A stretch of DNA of 14,189 bases from Clostridiales bacterium UBA1774 (GCA_002314635.1 DCGQ01000003.1:465-14653), one strand, 5' to 3'; numbered from the stretch's first letter, positions 8,201 to 14,189 are shown. Numbers and translations: made by a program. The notes: generated by a model not told the origin, from the sequence alone.

Positions 8201-9245
8201 CTATGCCGCCGACGTCTATGCACAAAAGACCGGGGATGACACAATCTGGTCAGAGGAGGCGCCCTTCCTTCGCAGTGAACCGCTGGGCGAGACGGAGGCT
8301 GACCGCTATGAAAGACCCGGCACCGGCGAAACCGGCACACTGCTGGAGCATTGTCGGCGGGCGCTGCAGCTGGTGCGGCAGCGGGGAACCGGCCCTCACG
8401 GCCTGCTGAAAATGGGCGCGGGGGACTGGAATGACGGCTATAACCGGGTGGAAGGGGAAAGCGTCTGGCTCACGTGGTTTGCCGCCATGGTGTATGCCCG
8501 GTACGGGACGCGGCTTCCCGGCTTTGCCGCGGAAACGCAGCGGCTGGCAAGAGCGGCCAACGGCGCGTGGGCGGACGGACAGTATCTGCGAGGCTGGTAT
8601 GCGGACGGCACGCCGCTGGGCGCTGCGGGAAATCCGGAGTGCGCCATGGATTCGCTGGCGCAGAGCTTCGCCGTGCTCAGCGGACTGGGCGAGCCGGAGA
8701 AAAGCCGGATGGCGGTGAAAAAAGCGGCGAAGGAGCTGCTGGATCGGGAAAACGGACTGGTGCGCCTGTTTACCCCGCCCTTTGACGGGGTGCAGGACCC
8801 GGGGTATATCCGCAGCTATCTGCCCGGAGTCAGGGAGAACGGCGGCCAATATACCCATGCGGCGGTCTGGCTGGCAGCGGCCTGCCTGCGCTGCGGAGAG
8901 ACGGAGCTGGGCTGGGAGCTGCTGCGGACGCTGCTGCCGCTGGATAAACCGGAGCGGCAGTATCAGCTGGAACCCTTCGTGCTGGCTGCGGATGTGTACG
9001 ACAACCCGGATATGCGGGGCAGAGGCGGCTGGAGCTGGTATACCGGCGCGGCAGGCTGGTTCCTGCGTACCGGCGTCGAGGAGCTTCTGGGCCTGCATAC
9101 GGTTCGGGGGGAGCTGCGGGTGAACCCGGCGCTTCCTGCGGACTGGACGGGGTACTCGGCAGAATATCAGGTGGGCGCGGTTCGCTATGCCGTGTCCGTC
9201 CGGAAAAACGGCGGACAATATGGAATCTCAGTCAATAAAATGTGA
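2265..9245 (+). CDS. Cyclic beta-1,2-glucan synthase-like membrane glycosyltransferase (NdvB/Cgs family; GT84 + GH189-like + GH94)
   Basis: A 2326-residue inner-membrane protein expected to polymerise glucose from UDP-glucose into beta-1,2-glucan, cyclise it and trim it by phosphorolysis. Residues 1-250 resemble the Cgs N-terminal region (RVYPMMDAESRRDYRRK at about 198). Hydrophobic pairs lie at about 256-301. The GT84 part has DGD at 461-463, AHPLHRP shortly after, and RQHRW at 605-609, the Q/RxxRW motif. More membrane segments cover about 652-692, 715-735 and 768-805. A glycoamylase-like/GH189 module follows, with FLYDEK (about 963), E1078 in SES and E1148 in FYEALD as candidate catalytic glutamates. 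The C-terminal GH94 module has DNAREHRLTPWKNDP (about 1712), YQSGGAYGFRDQLQD (about 1907-1921), GDWNDG (2053-2058; D2057 likely general acid) and ENGGQYTH. Proteobacterial Cgs proteins are nearer 2800-2900 residues. The start is the first ATG; ATGs at 2268 and 2274 are alternatives and none has a clear Shine-Dalgarno. Confidence 0.9.
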   Translation: MMEMNRNVNENPDMERYGARIASENHPNGTLRSRCAALRIRKDVQILEQLCEGQNLASEEDRKWLQDNLYRVRRDGKAAACAYRGAGRIRACGPQPWVQRLADALTEKSGGRLEAEQLRAFLTGVQQVTALTEREISLVPAALRSSLLHRLAESKQDCQAVFQSLSLLDRTDLAALLDSVSTMAQVFQQDPARVYPMMDAESRRDYRRKCALLARKAGMRETEAAALVLRLAEREKQHIGEYLYHRPLGHPRREPLVPFLLLHLLLPLLLALGLSRGLGAPWTWALLLLPLQDGVSFLFHRCCSARKHPERLPRLDYAAGIPEESTTLAVSVVLLTTPEAAQEAAARLEQYRLANRRAGKQLLLGILMDYGESRSRTQDTDAAILGAAKATVRELNRKYGGGFYLFVRERSCSRRDGVWRGSERKRGAILELCALLRGQEQHLECCGAPLPESVKYLIVLDGDTRLNMDTAAELAGTLAHPLHRPEISREGRLTGGHALLQPHLRVSLSDAEKSGFSRIFAGQGGMNPYGGVNSDVYQDLFGQGSYCGKGILDIDAFLRCVGSCFPPERLLSHDLLEGACTGCAYLSDVTLTEGFPSGVLSYYDRQHRWIRGDWQTIPWLLPFVRNRDGERVRNPVPQLSRYKIWDNLCRSLLPAAQLTIALLWLLTGKTAYLGCFLTVLAGMLLRVLPGGGIGGKRYHSRSLSGLQRALYQLVWLLWLLPYTGWVNLHAICCALYRMLVSHRKLLSWVTSAQSEGGAPKACLRRMWPCYVCALPLLLWGTVMGKIAGLLWLLCPAAAVFLSREREKTPRLREADREFLLHCCGDIKRYFDTLVNAERNWLPPDNLQEVPEERIAERTSPTNIGLMLLALLAASDLGLCTEAEVWTRAEASLNTLSRMPKFRGHLYNWVDIRTLQPLNPPYISTVDSGNLLACLVILRSAARTAAPRLLPLLDELIGNMKLDFLYDEKRCLFYLGWDPQTDTPTEIWYDLLESEARTAGFLAVARGEAPKKHWRHLGRTLLEAEGQSGLASWTGTMFEYLMPALFLTEPEGSLLRESRAFCCHVQRSAAVNGIWGVSESAFAETDGGLNYAYKAHGVQKLALCTGMDRERVIAPYASFLALPEGARPVVRNLLRLRRMGMEGRFGFYEALDLTPSRGSEQPVRCYMAHHLAMSLLAADNALCGGILRRRFLADPEMAACQELLEESAPVGQKIRTESDSRLPERPKRPTRQGMKLLRIGADPEKPLFCPLSSGSFHALVSASGYQHCTWNGILLHVCEKDAAAAVPGVLLFAATANGVIPLQAAPDYGTGAKRYSSCDGSCLTVFTEQDGLAFSQRIQVSDRVPGQRRSVTITNRSDSRRELTLALYLEPVLCREAAWESHPAFQRLCLEPGSEDGILCFTHRSGGSEPEAHMAIGCSAACLADTDRALLFGRGGIRNIRSAVSRESRGIRAASEPCAFLRTVLRLQPGEKQTVVYSLAAGFTRKEAILRAADLLTERGTGSGYYDFLLRKWLNGASPEKAFLLLPELVRWKLPLPEAADAGDRREPLWRWGISGDFPVVTAERQDGETALRQWAFLKGLGVSYDLVIFTADSGIYGTPERKALTRTAERLELGQWEHQPGGYHVFPGGKAEWQELSRYAVGAGQGEPKPEALRLIPASVDTMALRRVSPEGQTVRAVTESGVGLRAWTHILSNGRLGWLAADTGCGSMWLDNAREHRLTPWKNDPCGLNTVEELQLVRDGEPLSLFADADTAETCVSYGLGFIRWERKLPGGTKSSVTGFVPREGAQRILLVELSGRKEGDRIRWRLETERRLWLHGDGTETDGGKAGYSARMELKAAPGLCLTVSAEKGGETDYETGKRLLEETIQEWKTRTGGLSLESGCPALDAYLNGWAAYQVLACRIYGRASLYQSGGAYGFRDQLQDICALIDPEPALARSHILRCAAHQYEEGDVMHWWHPQKAGDRGVRTRCSDDLLWLAYAADVYAQKTGDDTIWSEEAPFLRSEPLGETEADRYERPGTGETGTLLEHCRRALQLVRQRGTGPHGLLKMGAGDWNDGYNRVEGESVWLTWFAAMVYARYGTRLPGFAAETQRLARAANGAWADGQYLRGWYADGTPLGAAGNPECAMDSLAQSFAVLSGLGEPEKSRMAVKKAAKELLDRENGLVRLFTPPFDGVQDPGYIRSYLPGVRENGGQYTHAAVWLAAACLRCGETELGWELLRTLLPLDKPERQYQLEPFVLAADVYDNPDMRGRGGWSWYTGAAGWFLRTGVEELLGLHTVRGELRVNPALPADWTGYSAEYQVGAVRYAVSVRKNGGQYGISVNKM

Positions 9246-9253
9246 CAGATTGC

Positions 9254-9283
9254 TTGCCAAAAATCGAAAGAATGTGATATATT
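9254..9283 (+). promoter_or_regulatory. Extended -10 promoter of the yfmF-yfmH-lgt-asnS genes
   Basis: TTGCCA (9254-9259) is followed after 18 bp by TATATT (9278-9283), which is preceded by TG-A (9275-9277), an extended -10 element. Transcription should start near 9290, giving a leader of about 47 bases to the yfmF ATG. The -35 box begins 8 bases after the stop of the glucan synthase gene. The surrounding 9246-9300 stretch is markedly AT-rich compared with the flanking coding DNA, as expected for a promoter. Confidence 0.65.
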
Positions 9284-9300
9284 ATCAAGATAAACTATAT

Positions 9301-9317
9301 GCGATATCGGTAATCGC
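9301..9317 (+). other. Small inverted repeat in the yfmF leader
   Basis: GCGAT (9301-9305) and ATCGC (9313-9317) form a 5-bp stem with a 7-base loop, just after the predicted transcription start and before the Shine-Dalgarno. An 8-bp palindrome CGATATCG (9302-9309) overlaps it. No U-run follows, so it is not a terminator. It may be a weak leader hairpin or chance. Confidence 0.2.
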
Positions 9318-9336
9318 AGGAAAGCGGGGAGATAGA

Positions 9337-10614
9337 ATGGAGAACAGGCGGGATATTGCGCTGGCCTCCGGAGTGAATCTTCATATCCTGCATACAGAAC
9401 AGTTTCACAGCGGCTATTTCAGCGTGCAGCTGCTGCGCCCCCTGCAGAAAGCGTGCGTTTCCAGAGATTCACTGCTGATGCCGGTGCTGAGCCGGGGAAC
9501 CCGCAGACTGCCGGATCTGACCCGGATTTCGGCAGCGCTGGAGGAGCTTTACGGCGCGTCTCTGTCACCGGCCATCACCCAGTACGGGGAGACCATGAGC
9601 ATCGGCTTTCACGCCGCCTTCCCGGATGACCGGTTCCTGCCCGGCGAGGAAAACCATCTGGAACGGATGATCTCCATGACCGGGGATATGCTGCTGGATC
9701 CGGCAACCAGAGGCGGTCTGCTGCAGGATAAGTTTGTCCGCACGGAGCGGCAGAACCTGCATGACCGGATTCTGGCGAATGTGAACAACAAAAGAGGCTA
9801 TGCCCGGATCCGGGCCAGAGCGCTGCTGTTTGAACAGGAGCCTTACGGCATCTACCCGCTGGGAACGGCGGAGGAAGCGCTGAAGCAGCATTACCAGAGC
9901 CTGACCAAGCACTATCGGAAAATCCTTGCGGAAGCGCCCATGGAGCTGTACTATTGCGGCGGTGCGGAACCGGCGCGGGTAGAGGACGCGGTGCGGAAGG
10001 CCTTCCGCTCCATCCCGGGCAGCGGTGAGCGGCTGCTGGAAACCGGCGGTATGCATTCCGCCCTGCCGGAATGCAGGCGCGTCACGGAGGAAATGGACGT
10101 GGAACAGGGGATCCTGGTTCTGGGATTCCGCTTCACCGGGTCAGAGCGGGTGGACGGGCCTACGCTGGCGGTATTGAATGAAATGCTGGGAGGCGGCCCC
10201 GCCTCCCGGCTGTTCCGCAATGTGCGGGAGGCGCGGAGCCTTTGCTACGAGATCGGCAGCAGCGCGGAACGCTATAAAAAGAGCATGATGGTACAGGCGG
10301 GCATCTCCTTCGATCAGGCGGAGGCGGTGGAGGAAGCCATTCTGACGGAGCTGGAGCAGCTTCAGACCGGCGGCTTCACCGATGCGGAGCTGGAAACGGC
10401 GCGGCAGAGCGTGTTCACCTCCTACCGGATGGGACTGGACGACCCTTCGGCCATGTGCAGCTTTCAGCAGGGACAGAATCTGCTGGGGGAGGCGGCTGAC
10501 CTGCGCCAGTGTGCGGTATTCGCACTGGAAATCTCCCGGGAGGAGATCCAGAAGCTGGCAGGCCGTCTGAAACAGGGACTGTGCTATTTTCTGAAAAAGG
10601 GGGATGGGGAATGA
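9337..10614 (+). CDS. yfmF: YfmF-type M16 family peptidase-like protein (non-catalytic partner)
   Basis: A 425-residue M16B (insulinase-like) protein of the YfmF/YmfF group, named in databases as associated with EF-P 5-aminopentanol modification; its biochemical role is not settled. The usual zinc motif HxxEH is absent: the matching segment, near residues 55-75 (RRLPDLTRISAALEELYGAS), has no His pair. The second M16 half is intact and carries the substrate-binding R/Y pair (R297 and Y304 in FRNVREARSLCYEI). I chose the ATG at 9337 because GGGGAG lies six bases upstream and the protein then starts at the family position. A longer frame from 9187 would overlap the glucan synthase gene. The stop overlaps the next start (ATGA at 10611-10614), so translational coupling with yfmH is likely. 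No signal peptide is seen; a cytoplasmic location is inferred. Confidence 0.9.
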   Translation: MENRRDIALASGVNLHILHTEQFHSGYFSVQLLRPLQKACVSRDSLLMPVLSRGTRRLPDLTRISAALEELYGASLSPAITQYGETMSIGFHAAFPDDRFLPGEENHLERMISMTGDMLLDPATRGGLLQDKFVRTERQNLHDRILANVNNKRGYARIRARALLFEQEPYGIYPLGTAEEALKQHYQSLTKHYRKILAEAPMELYYCGGAEPARVEDAVRKAFRSIPGSGERLLETGGMHSALPECRRVTEEMDVEQGILVLGFRFTGSERVDGPTLAVLNEMLGGGPASRLFRNVREARSLCYEIGSSAERYKKSMMVQAGISFDQAEAVEEAILTELEQLQTGGFTDAELETARQSVFTSYRMGLDDPSAMCSFQQGQNLLGEAADLRQCAVFALEISREEIQKLAGRLKQGLCYFLKKGDGE

Positions 10615-11876
10615 AGCGGACAGATTACCCACGCTGCGGTCTCTCGGTCTATGAGGGAACCACGCAAAACGGCCTCAGGGTTTTCGTCACCCCCATGCCC
10701 GGTTTTCAGACCCGGTTTGCTCTGCTGGCGACCCGTTACGGCGGCTGTGACCGGCGGTTCCGTGTGGAAAAAGGCTGGATGGAGACCCCGGCGGGCATTG
10801 CCCACTATCTGGAGCATAAAATGTTCGATATGCCGGATCGGAATGTGATGGAGCGGTTCAGTGCGCTGGGCGCTTCGCCCAATGCCTTTACCGGCAGCGG
10901 CATGACCGGCTATCTGTTTGGCTGTACGGAGCATTTCGGGGAGAACCTGCGGGAGCTGCTGGAATATGTGTACACGCCCTGCTTTACCCCGGAAAGCGTG
11001 GAGAAGGAGCGGGGCATTATCGGGCAGGAGATCCGGATGGGTCTGGATGACCCGGCACGCCGCGTCCATCAGGAGCTGCTGCGTGCCCTGTACCGGAACC
11101 ACCCGGTTCGGGATCCCATTGCGGGTACGCCGGAGAGCATTGATGCGATCACGGCGGAGCTGCTGGGCGACTGCTATCGGATGTTCTACACCCCGGAAAA
11201 CATGGTGCTGTGCTGCGCAGGCGATCTGGACCCGGAGGAGGTTTTCCGCATTGCGGAGGAGCTGACGCCGCAGGGTCAGCCGGCGCCTCAGAGGGATTAC
11301 GGAAAAGAGGAAGACGCTCTGCCGGTCCGGGTTCGGACGGAGCAGAAAATGGCGGTGGCAATGCCGCTGTTCCGCTTCGGCTCCAAGCTGCCCAAGGTGC
11401 AGCCGGGAGAGGAGACGGCCCGTCAGCAGATCTGCGCCGATCTGGCAGCGGAGCTGTTCTGCGGGGAGGGCTCTCCGCTGTACAGCAGCCTGTATGAAGA
11501 AGGACTGATCAATTCCAGCTTCTACAGCGGCGCATACTTTTTCCCCGAAGGCGGCGTGTTCTGCGTCGGAGGCCGGTGCAGCGCACCCTATGAGGTGCAG
11601 AACCGGGTCATGGACGCGGCGGAGCATTTCCGGATGGACGGGGAGATGCGTGCCCGCTGCCGGCGGGTCCGCCATGCAGCGCTGGGGAATTTTCTGATGC
11701 TGCTTGATTCTCCGGAGAATCTGTGCCATACTCAGGCGGACAGCTATCTGAACGGGTATTCCCACATGGATTATCCCCGGCTTTGTGAGTCCGTCACGGA
11801 AGCGGAGATCACGGCAATGATACAGGAAAGCCTGAAACCGGAACGCATTGCCATGTCTGTTGTCAATCCACTGTAA
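10611..11876 (+). CDS. yfmH: YfmH-type M16 family zinc metallopeptidase
   Basis: A 421-residue M16B protein, the catalytic member of the YfmF/YfmH pair. The inverted zinc motif HYLEH occupies residues 65-69 (H65 and H69 ligands, E68 general base), and E140 in KERGIIGQEI is the likely third ligand, with E133 one turn earlier. In the C-terminal half the R/Y substrate-binding pair is missing: the matching segment reads LYSSLYEEGLINSSF (about 290-304), with Y295 where Arg is expected. Zinc motif here and R/Y pair in YfmF imply an active heterodimer. The ATG at 10611 overlaps the yfmF stop by 4 bases and a G-rich AGGGGG lies just upstream. A longer frame from 10509 has no such support. In Bacillus subtilis ymfF and ymfH are neighbours too; here lgt follows. 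Confidence 0.93.
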   Translation: MKRTDYPRCGLSVYEGTTQNGLRVFVTPMPGFQTRFALLATRYGGCDRRFRVEKGWMETPAGIAHYLEHKMFDMPDRNVMERFSALGASPNAFTGSGMTGYLFGCTEHFGENLRELLEYVYTPCFTPESVEKERGIIGQEIRMGLDDPARRVHQELLRALYRNHPVRDPIAGTPESIDAITAELLGDCYRMFYTPENMVLCCAGDLDPEEVFRIAEELTPQGQPAPQRDYGKEEDALPVRVRTEQKMAVAMPLFRFGSKLPKVQPGEETARQQICADLAAELFCGEGSPLYSSLYEEGLINSSFYSGAYFFPEGGVFCVGGRCSAPYEVQNRVMDAAEHFRMDGEMRARCRRVRHAALGNFLMLLDSPENLCHTQADSYLNGYSHMDYPRLCESVTEAEITAMIQESLKPERIAMSVVNPL

Positions 11877-11893
11877 CTGGAAAGGAAGGTATT

Positions 11894-12985
11894 ATGGAGA
11901 TTCCCGGAATTACATTTCCGATGCTGGGCGATGAGTTTATTCTGAATTTCATGCCATATTTCACGATTTTCGGCTGGAAAATTTACTGGTATGGTGTTAT
12001 TATCGCAGTTGGTTTCCTGCTTGCCGTGCTGTATACCACAAAGCGTGCGCCGGTGTTCGGACTGACGGAGGACGATATGATCGACACCCTGATCTGGGCC
12101 GTGCCGCTGGGCATCATCTGTGCGCGTCTCTATTATGTGATATTCTACCGGGACAGCGAGGGCGTAAACCCCTATTTTGACGGGGTGGACGATTTGAAGG
12201 ACATCATCCGCATCTGGAACGGCGGCCTTGCCATTTACGGCGGCGTGATCGGCGGCGTTGCGGGTATGATTCTGGCCACCCGCATGAAGAAGATTCGCAC
12301 CCGCGCCGTGGCAGATATTTCCGGATTGGGACTGCTGATCGGTCAGGCCATCGGCCGCTGGGGCAATTTCACCAACCGGGAAGCCTTCGGCGGAACCACC
12401 ACCCTGCCGTGGAAGATGGGGCTGAAATACTCCTACGGTACATTCTATCATCATCCCACTTTCCTTTATGAGAGCCTGTGGAACGCGCTGGGCTTTGTCA
12501 TTCTCCATTGCTGGTCGAAGAAGCACAGACGGTTTGACGGGGAACTGTTTCTCGGCTACCTTGCATGGTACGGTCTGGGTCGGGTGTGGATCGAGGGTCT
12601 GCGGACGGACAGCCTGTATCTCGGCTCCAGCAACCTGCGGATCAGCCAGCTGGTTGCGGGACTGACCTTCCTTGTTTCGCTGGGCATTCTGCTGTATGTC
12701 CGTTTCTTCCGCCATCCGGAACCGGAGGACCTTTGGGTGAACCGGGATAAGAAGGCGCAGATTCTGGAGCAGGAGCGGCTGGAGCAGGAGCAGCGTCAGA
12801 CGGAAGCCGCAGAGGAAGCGGTGGACACGGAGATGAACGACGCATTCCGCATCCTGAAAAGCGGGGCAGACCCGGAGGGTATGACCGCCGATCCGGTGGT
12901 GGAGCAGGTGGAAGTGCGGGAAGCTGCCGAAGAACCGGCGGAGGAAGCCACGGAAAACCCGGAACCCGATAAAACGGAAGATTAA
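11894..12985 (+). CDS. lgt: Prolipoprotein diacylglyceryl transferase Lgt with acidic C-terminal extension
   Basis: Lgt transfers diacylglycerol from phosphatidylglycerol to the lipobox cysteine of prelipoproteins in the cytoplasmic membrane. The 363-residue protein has the expected multi-pass core (about 1-272): IYWYGVIIAVGF at 30-41, CARLYYVIFY at 76-85, GGLAIYGGVIGG at 110-121, the signature GRWGNFTNREAFGG at 154-167 (R155 corresponds to essential R143 of E. coli Lgt), and HPTFLYES at 187-194. Where E. coli has essential H103 this protein has Y115. After the last membrane span a tail of about 90 residues, roughly one third Asp/Glu with a Gln/Glu-rich helical start (LEQERLEQEQ), extends the protein well past the usual 270-290. 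The tail should be cytoplasmic. The ATG has AGGAAGG four bases upstream and lies 17 bp after yfmH. Confidence 0.97.
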   Translation: MEIPGITFPMLGDEFILNFMPYFTIFGWKIYWYGVIIAVGFLLAVLYTTKRAPVFGLTEDDMIDTLIWAVPLGIICARLYYVIFYRDSEGVNPYFDGVDDLKDIIRIWNGGLAIYGGVIGGVAGMILATRMKKIRTRAVADISGLGLLIGQAIGRWGNFTNREAFGGTTTLPWKMGLKYSYGTFYHHPTFLYESLWNALGFVILHCWSKKHRRFDGELFLGYLAWYGLGRVWIEGLRTDSLYLGSSNLRISQLVAGLTFLVSLGILLYVRFFRHPEPEDLWVNRDKKAQILEQERLEQEQRQTEAAEEAVDTEMNDAFRILKSGADPEGMTADPVVEQVEVREAAEEPAEEATENPEPDKTED

Positions 12986-13012
12986 CGAATATTTGAGATA
13001 GGAATCAAAAAG

Positions 13013-14189
13013 ATGGAAAGAATCTGTATTGCAGCCCTTTACAAACAGCCTGCCGATTTTGAAGGACAGGAGATCACCGTATGCGGCTGGGCACGCACCA
13101 TCCGCGATCTGAAAAGCTTCGGATTTCTGGAACTGAACGACGGCAGCTGCTTCAAGAGCCTGCAGGTCGTATTTGAAGACGGCGTCATTGCCAATTATAA
13201 GGATGTTACCAAGCAGAATGTGGGCGCGTCCTTTGTGGTTCGCGGCAATTTTGTCCTGACGCCGGACGCAAAGCAGCCTTTCGAGCTGAAAGCCACGGAC
13301 ATTGCGCTGGAGGGTGCTTCCGCGCCCGAATACCCGCTGCAGAAGAAGCGTCATACCGTGGAGTATCTGCGGACGGTGGCCCATCTCCGCCCCCGTACCA
13401 ACCTGTTCAGCGCCGTGTTCCGCATCCGCAGCGTGGCCGCCTTTGCGATCCACAGCTTTTTCCAGAATCAGGGCTTTGTGTATGTGCATACCCCGCTGAT
13501 CACCGGCAGCGACTGTGAGGGCGCCGGCGAGATGTTCCGCGTTTCCACGCTGGATCCCAAAAACCCGCCGCTGACGGAGAACGGGGAAGTGGACTGGAGC
13601 CAGGATTTCTTCGGAAAGATGACCAGTCTGACCGTTTCCGGCCAGCTGAACGCTGAGACCTACGCCATGGCCTTCGGCAGCGTCTACACCTTCGGCCCCA
13701 CCTTCCGCGCTGAAAACTCCAACACCACCCGCCATGCCGCCGAGTTCTGGATGATCGAGCCGGAAATCGCCTTTGCCGATCTGGAGGACGATATGGAAAT
13801 GGCAGAGGGGATGCTGAAATATGTGATCCGTACCGTGCTGGATCAGTGCGGTCAGGAGATCGAGTTCCTGAACAGCTTTGTGGACAAGGGTCTGAAAGAC
13901 CGGCTGGAGCTGGTGGCCTCCTCCGAGTTTGCCCGCGTGACGTATACCGACGCGGTGGAGATTCTGAAAAACTGCGGCGCGGAGTTCAAATACCCGGTCT
14001 ACTGGGGCTGCGACCTGCAAACCGAGCATGAGCGGTATCTGACCGAAAAGCATTTCGGCAAGCCGGTGTTTGTGACCAACTATCCCAAGGAGATCAAGGC
14101 CTTCTATATGCGTCTGAACGAGGACGGAAAGACCGTGGCCGCGGTGGACTGCCTTGCCCCCGGAATCGGCGAGATCATCGGCGGCAGCC
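13013..14189 (+). CDS. asnS: Asparaginyl-tRNA synthetase, 3' end beyond window
   Basis: A class IIb aminoacyl-tRNA synthetase that charges tRNA-Asn with asparagine. The frame is open to the right edge, giving 392 residues of an expected 463 or so. An OB-fold anticodon-binding domain covers about 20-105 (TVCGWARTIRDLKSFGFLEL). The catalytic domain shows motif 1 (FFQNQGFVYVHTPLITGSDCEGAGE, written here in part: FVYVHTPLITGSDCEG at 155-170) and motif 2, with TFGPTFRAENSNTTRHAAEF from 226, followed by WMIEPE; AENSNT points to AsnRS and not AspRS. Near the edge NYPKEIKAFYMRL and GEIIGGS are typical; motif 3 lies outside. The ATG at 13013 follows an AGGA about ten bases upstream and starts 27 bp after lgt, with no terminator between, so co-transcription is likely. 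Confidence 0.97.
   Translation, partial: MERICIAALYKQPADFEGQEITVCGWARTIRDLKSFGFLELNDGSCFKSLQVVFEDGVIANYKDVTKQNVGASFVVRGNFVLTPDAKQPFELKATDIALEGASAPEYPLQKKRHTVEYLRTVAHLRPRTNLFSAVFRIRSVAAFAIHSFFQNQGFVYVHTPLITGSDCEGAGEMFRVSTLDPKNPPLTENGEVDWSQDFFGKMTSLTVSGQLNAETYAMAFGSVYTFGPTFRAENSNTTRHAAEFWMIEPEIAFADLEDDMEMAEGMLKYVIRTVLDQCGQEIEFLNSFVDKGLKDRLELVASSEFARVTYTDAVEILKNCGAEFKYPVYWGCDLQTEHERYLTEKHFGKPVFVTNYPKEIKAFYMRLNEDGKTVAAVDCLAPGIGEIIGGS

Noticed and set aside
9187..9336. Upstream extension of yfmF by 50 residues from an ATG at 9187
   Set aside because: It would overlap the glucan synthase gene by 59 bases, cross the predicted promoter and leader, and add sequence unlike the family N-terminus. The ATG at 9337 has a good Shine-Dalgarno.
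11771..14053. 760-residue open frame on the minus strand opposite yfmH end, lgt and asnS
   Set aside because: It lies antisense to two certain genes (lgt, asnS), its translation shows no recognisable domain, and long antisense frames are expected in G+C-rich coding DNA with strong codon bias.

Overview
The window looks like chromosomal DNA from a low-G+C-phylum Gram-positive (Firmicutes, Clostridia; an Oscillospirales/Ruminococcaceae-type gut anaerobe is my best guess), although the DNA itself is G+C rich. The basis is the order ylxM-ffh-rpsP-khpA, the YfmF/YfmH-type M16 pair, and Clostridia-like Ffh, Lgt and AsnRS sequences. The species cannot be named from this sequence alone. No tRNA, rRNA, CRISPR array, insertion sequence or phage gene is visible, and no stretch over 300 bases lacks a gene.

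Left part, minus strand (2123 down to 1): a translation and secretion operon, ylxM, ffh, rpsP and the first 14 codons of a probable khpA (ylqC). A near-consensus sigma-A promoter (TTGACA, 17 bp, TAGAAT) drives it from the 141-bp divergent intergenic region 2124-2264. In other Firmicutes rimM, trmD and rplS usually follow, presumably beyond the left edge.

Centre, plus strand (2265-9245): one very large gene for a 2326-residue membrane protein with the full modular plan of a cyclic beta-1,2-glucan synthase (NdvB/Cgs): N-terminal region, membrane pair, GT84 glycosyltransferase, second membrane cluster, glycoamylase-like/GH189 cyclisation module, and C-terminal GH94 phosphorylase module. It takes up about half the window and is the most interesting gene. 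Its upstream region holds an operator-like dyad and no good Shine-Dalgarno sequence.

Right part, plus strand (9254-14189): an extended -10 promoter just past the stop of the glucan synthase gene, then a tightly packed set of genes. These are yfmF (M16 peptidase-like, zinc motif lost), yfmH (M16 peptidase with HxxEH; starts overlap as ATGA), lgt (prolipoprotein diacylglyceryl transferase with a long acidic C-terminal tail) and the 5' 85% or so of asnS (asparaginyl-tRNA synthetase). Gaps of -4, 17 and 27 bp suggest one transcript.

Most of the window is housekeeping, and I do not see a clearly new defence or mobile system. The points worth a second look are the glucan synthase and its possible operator, the split active site of the M16 pair, and the Lgt tail.
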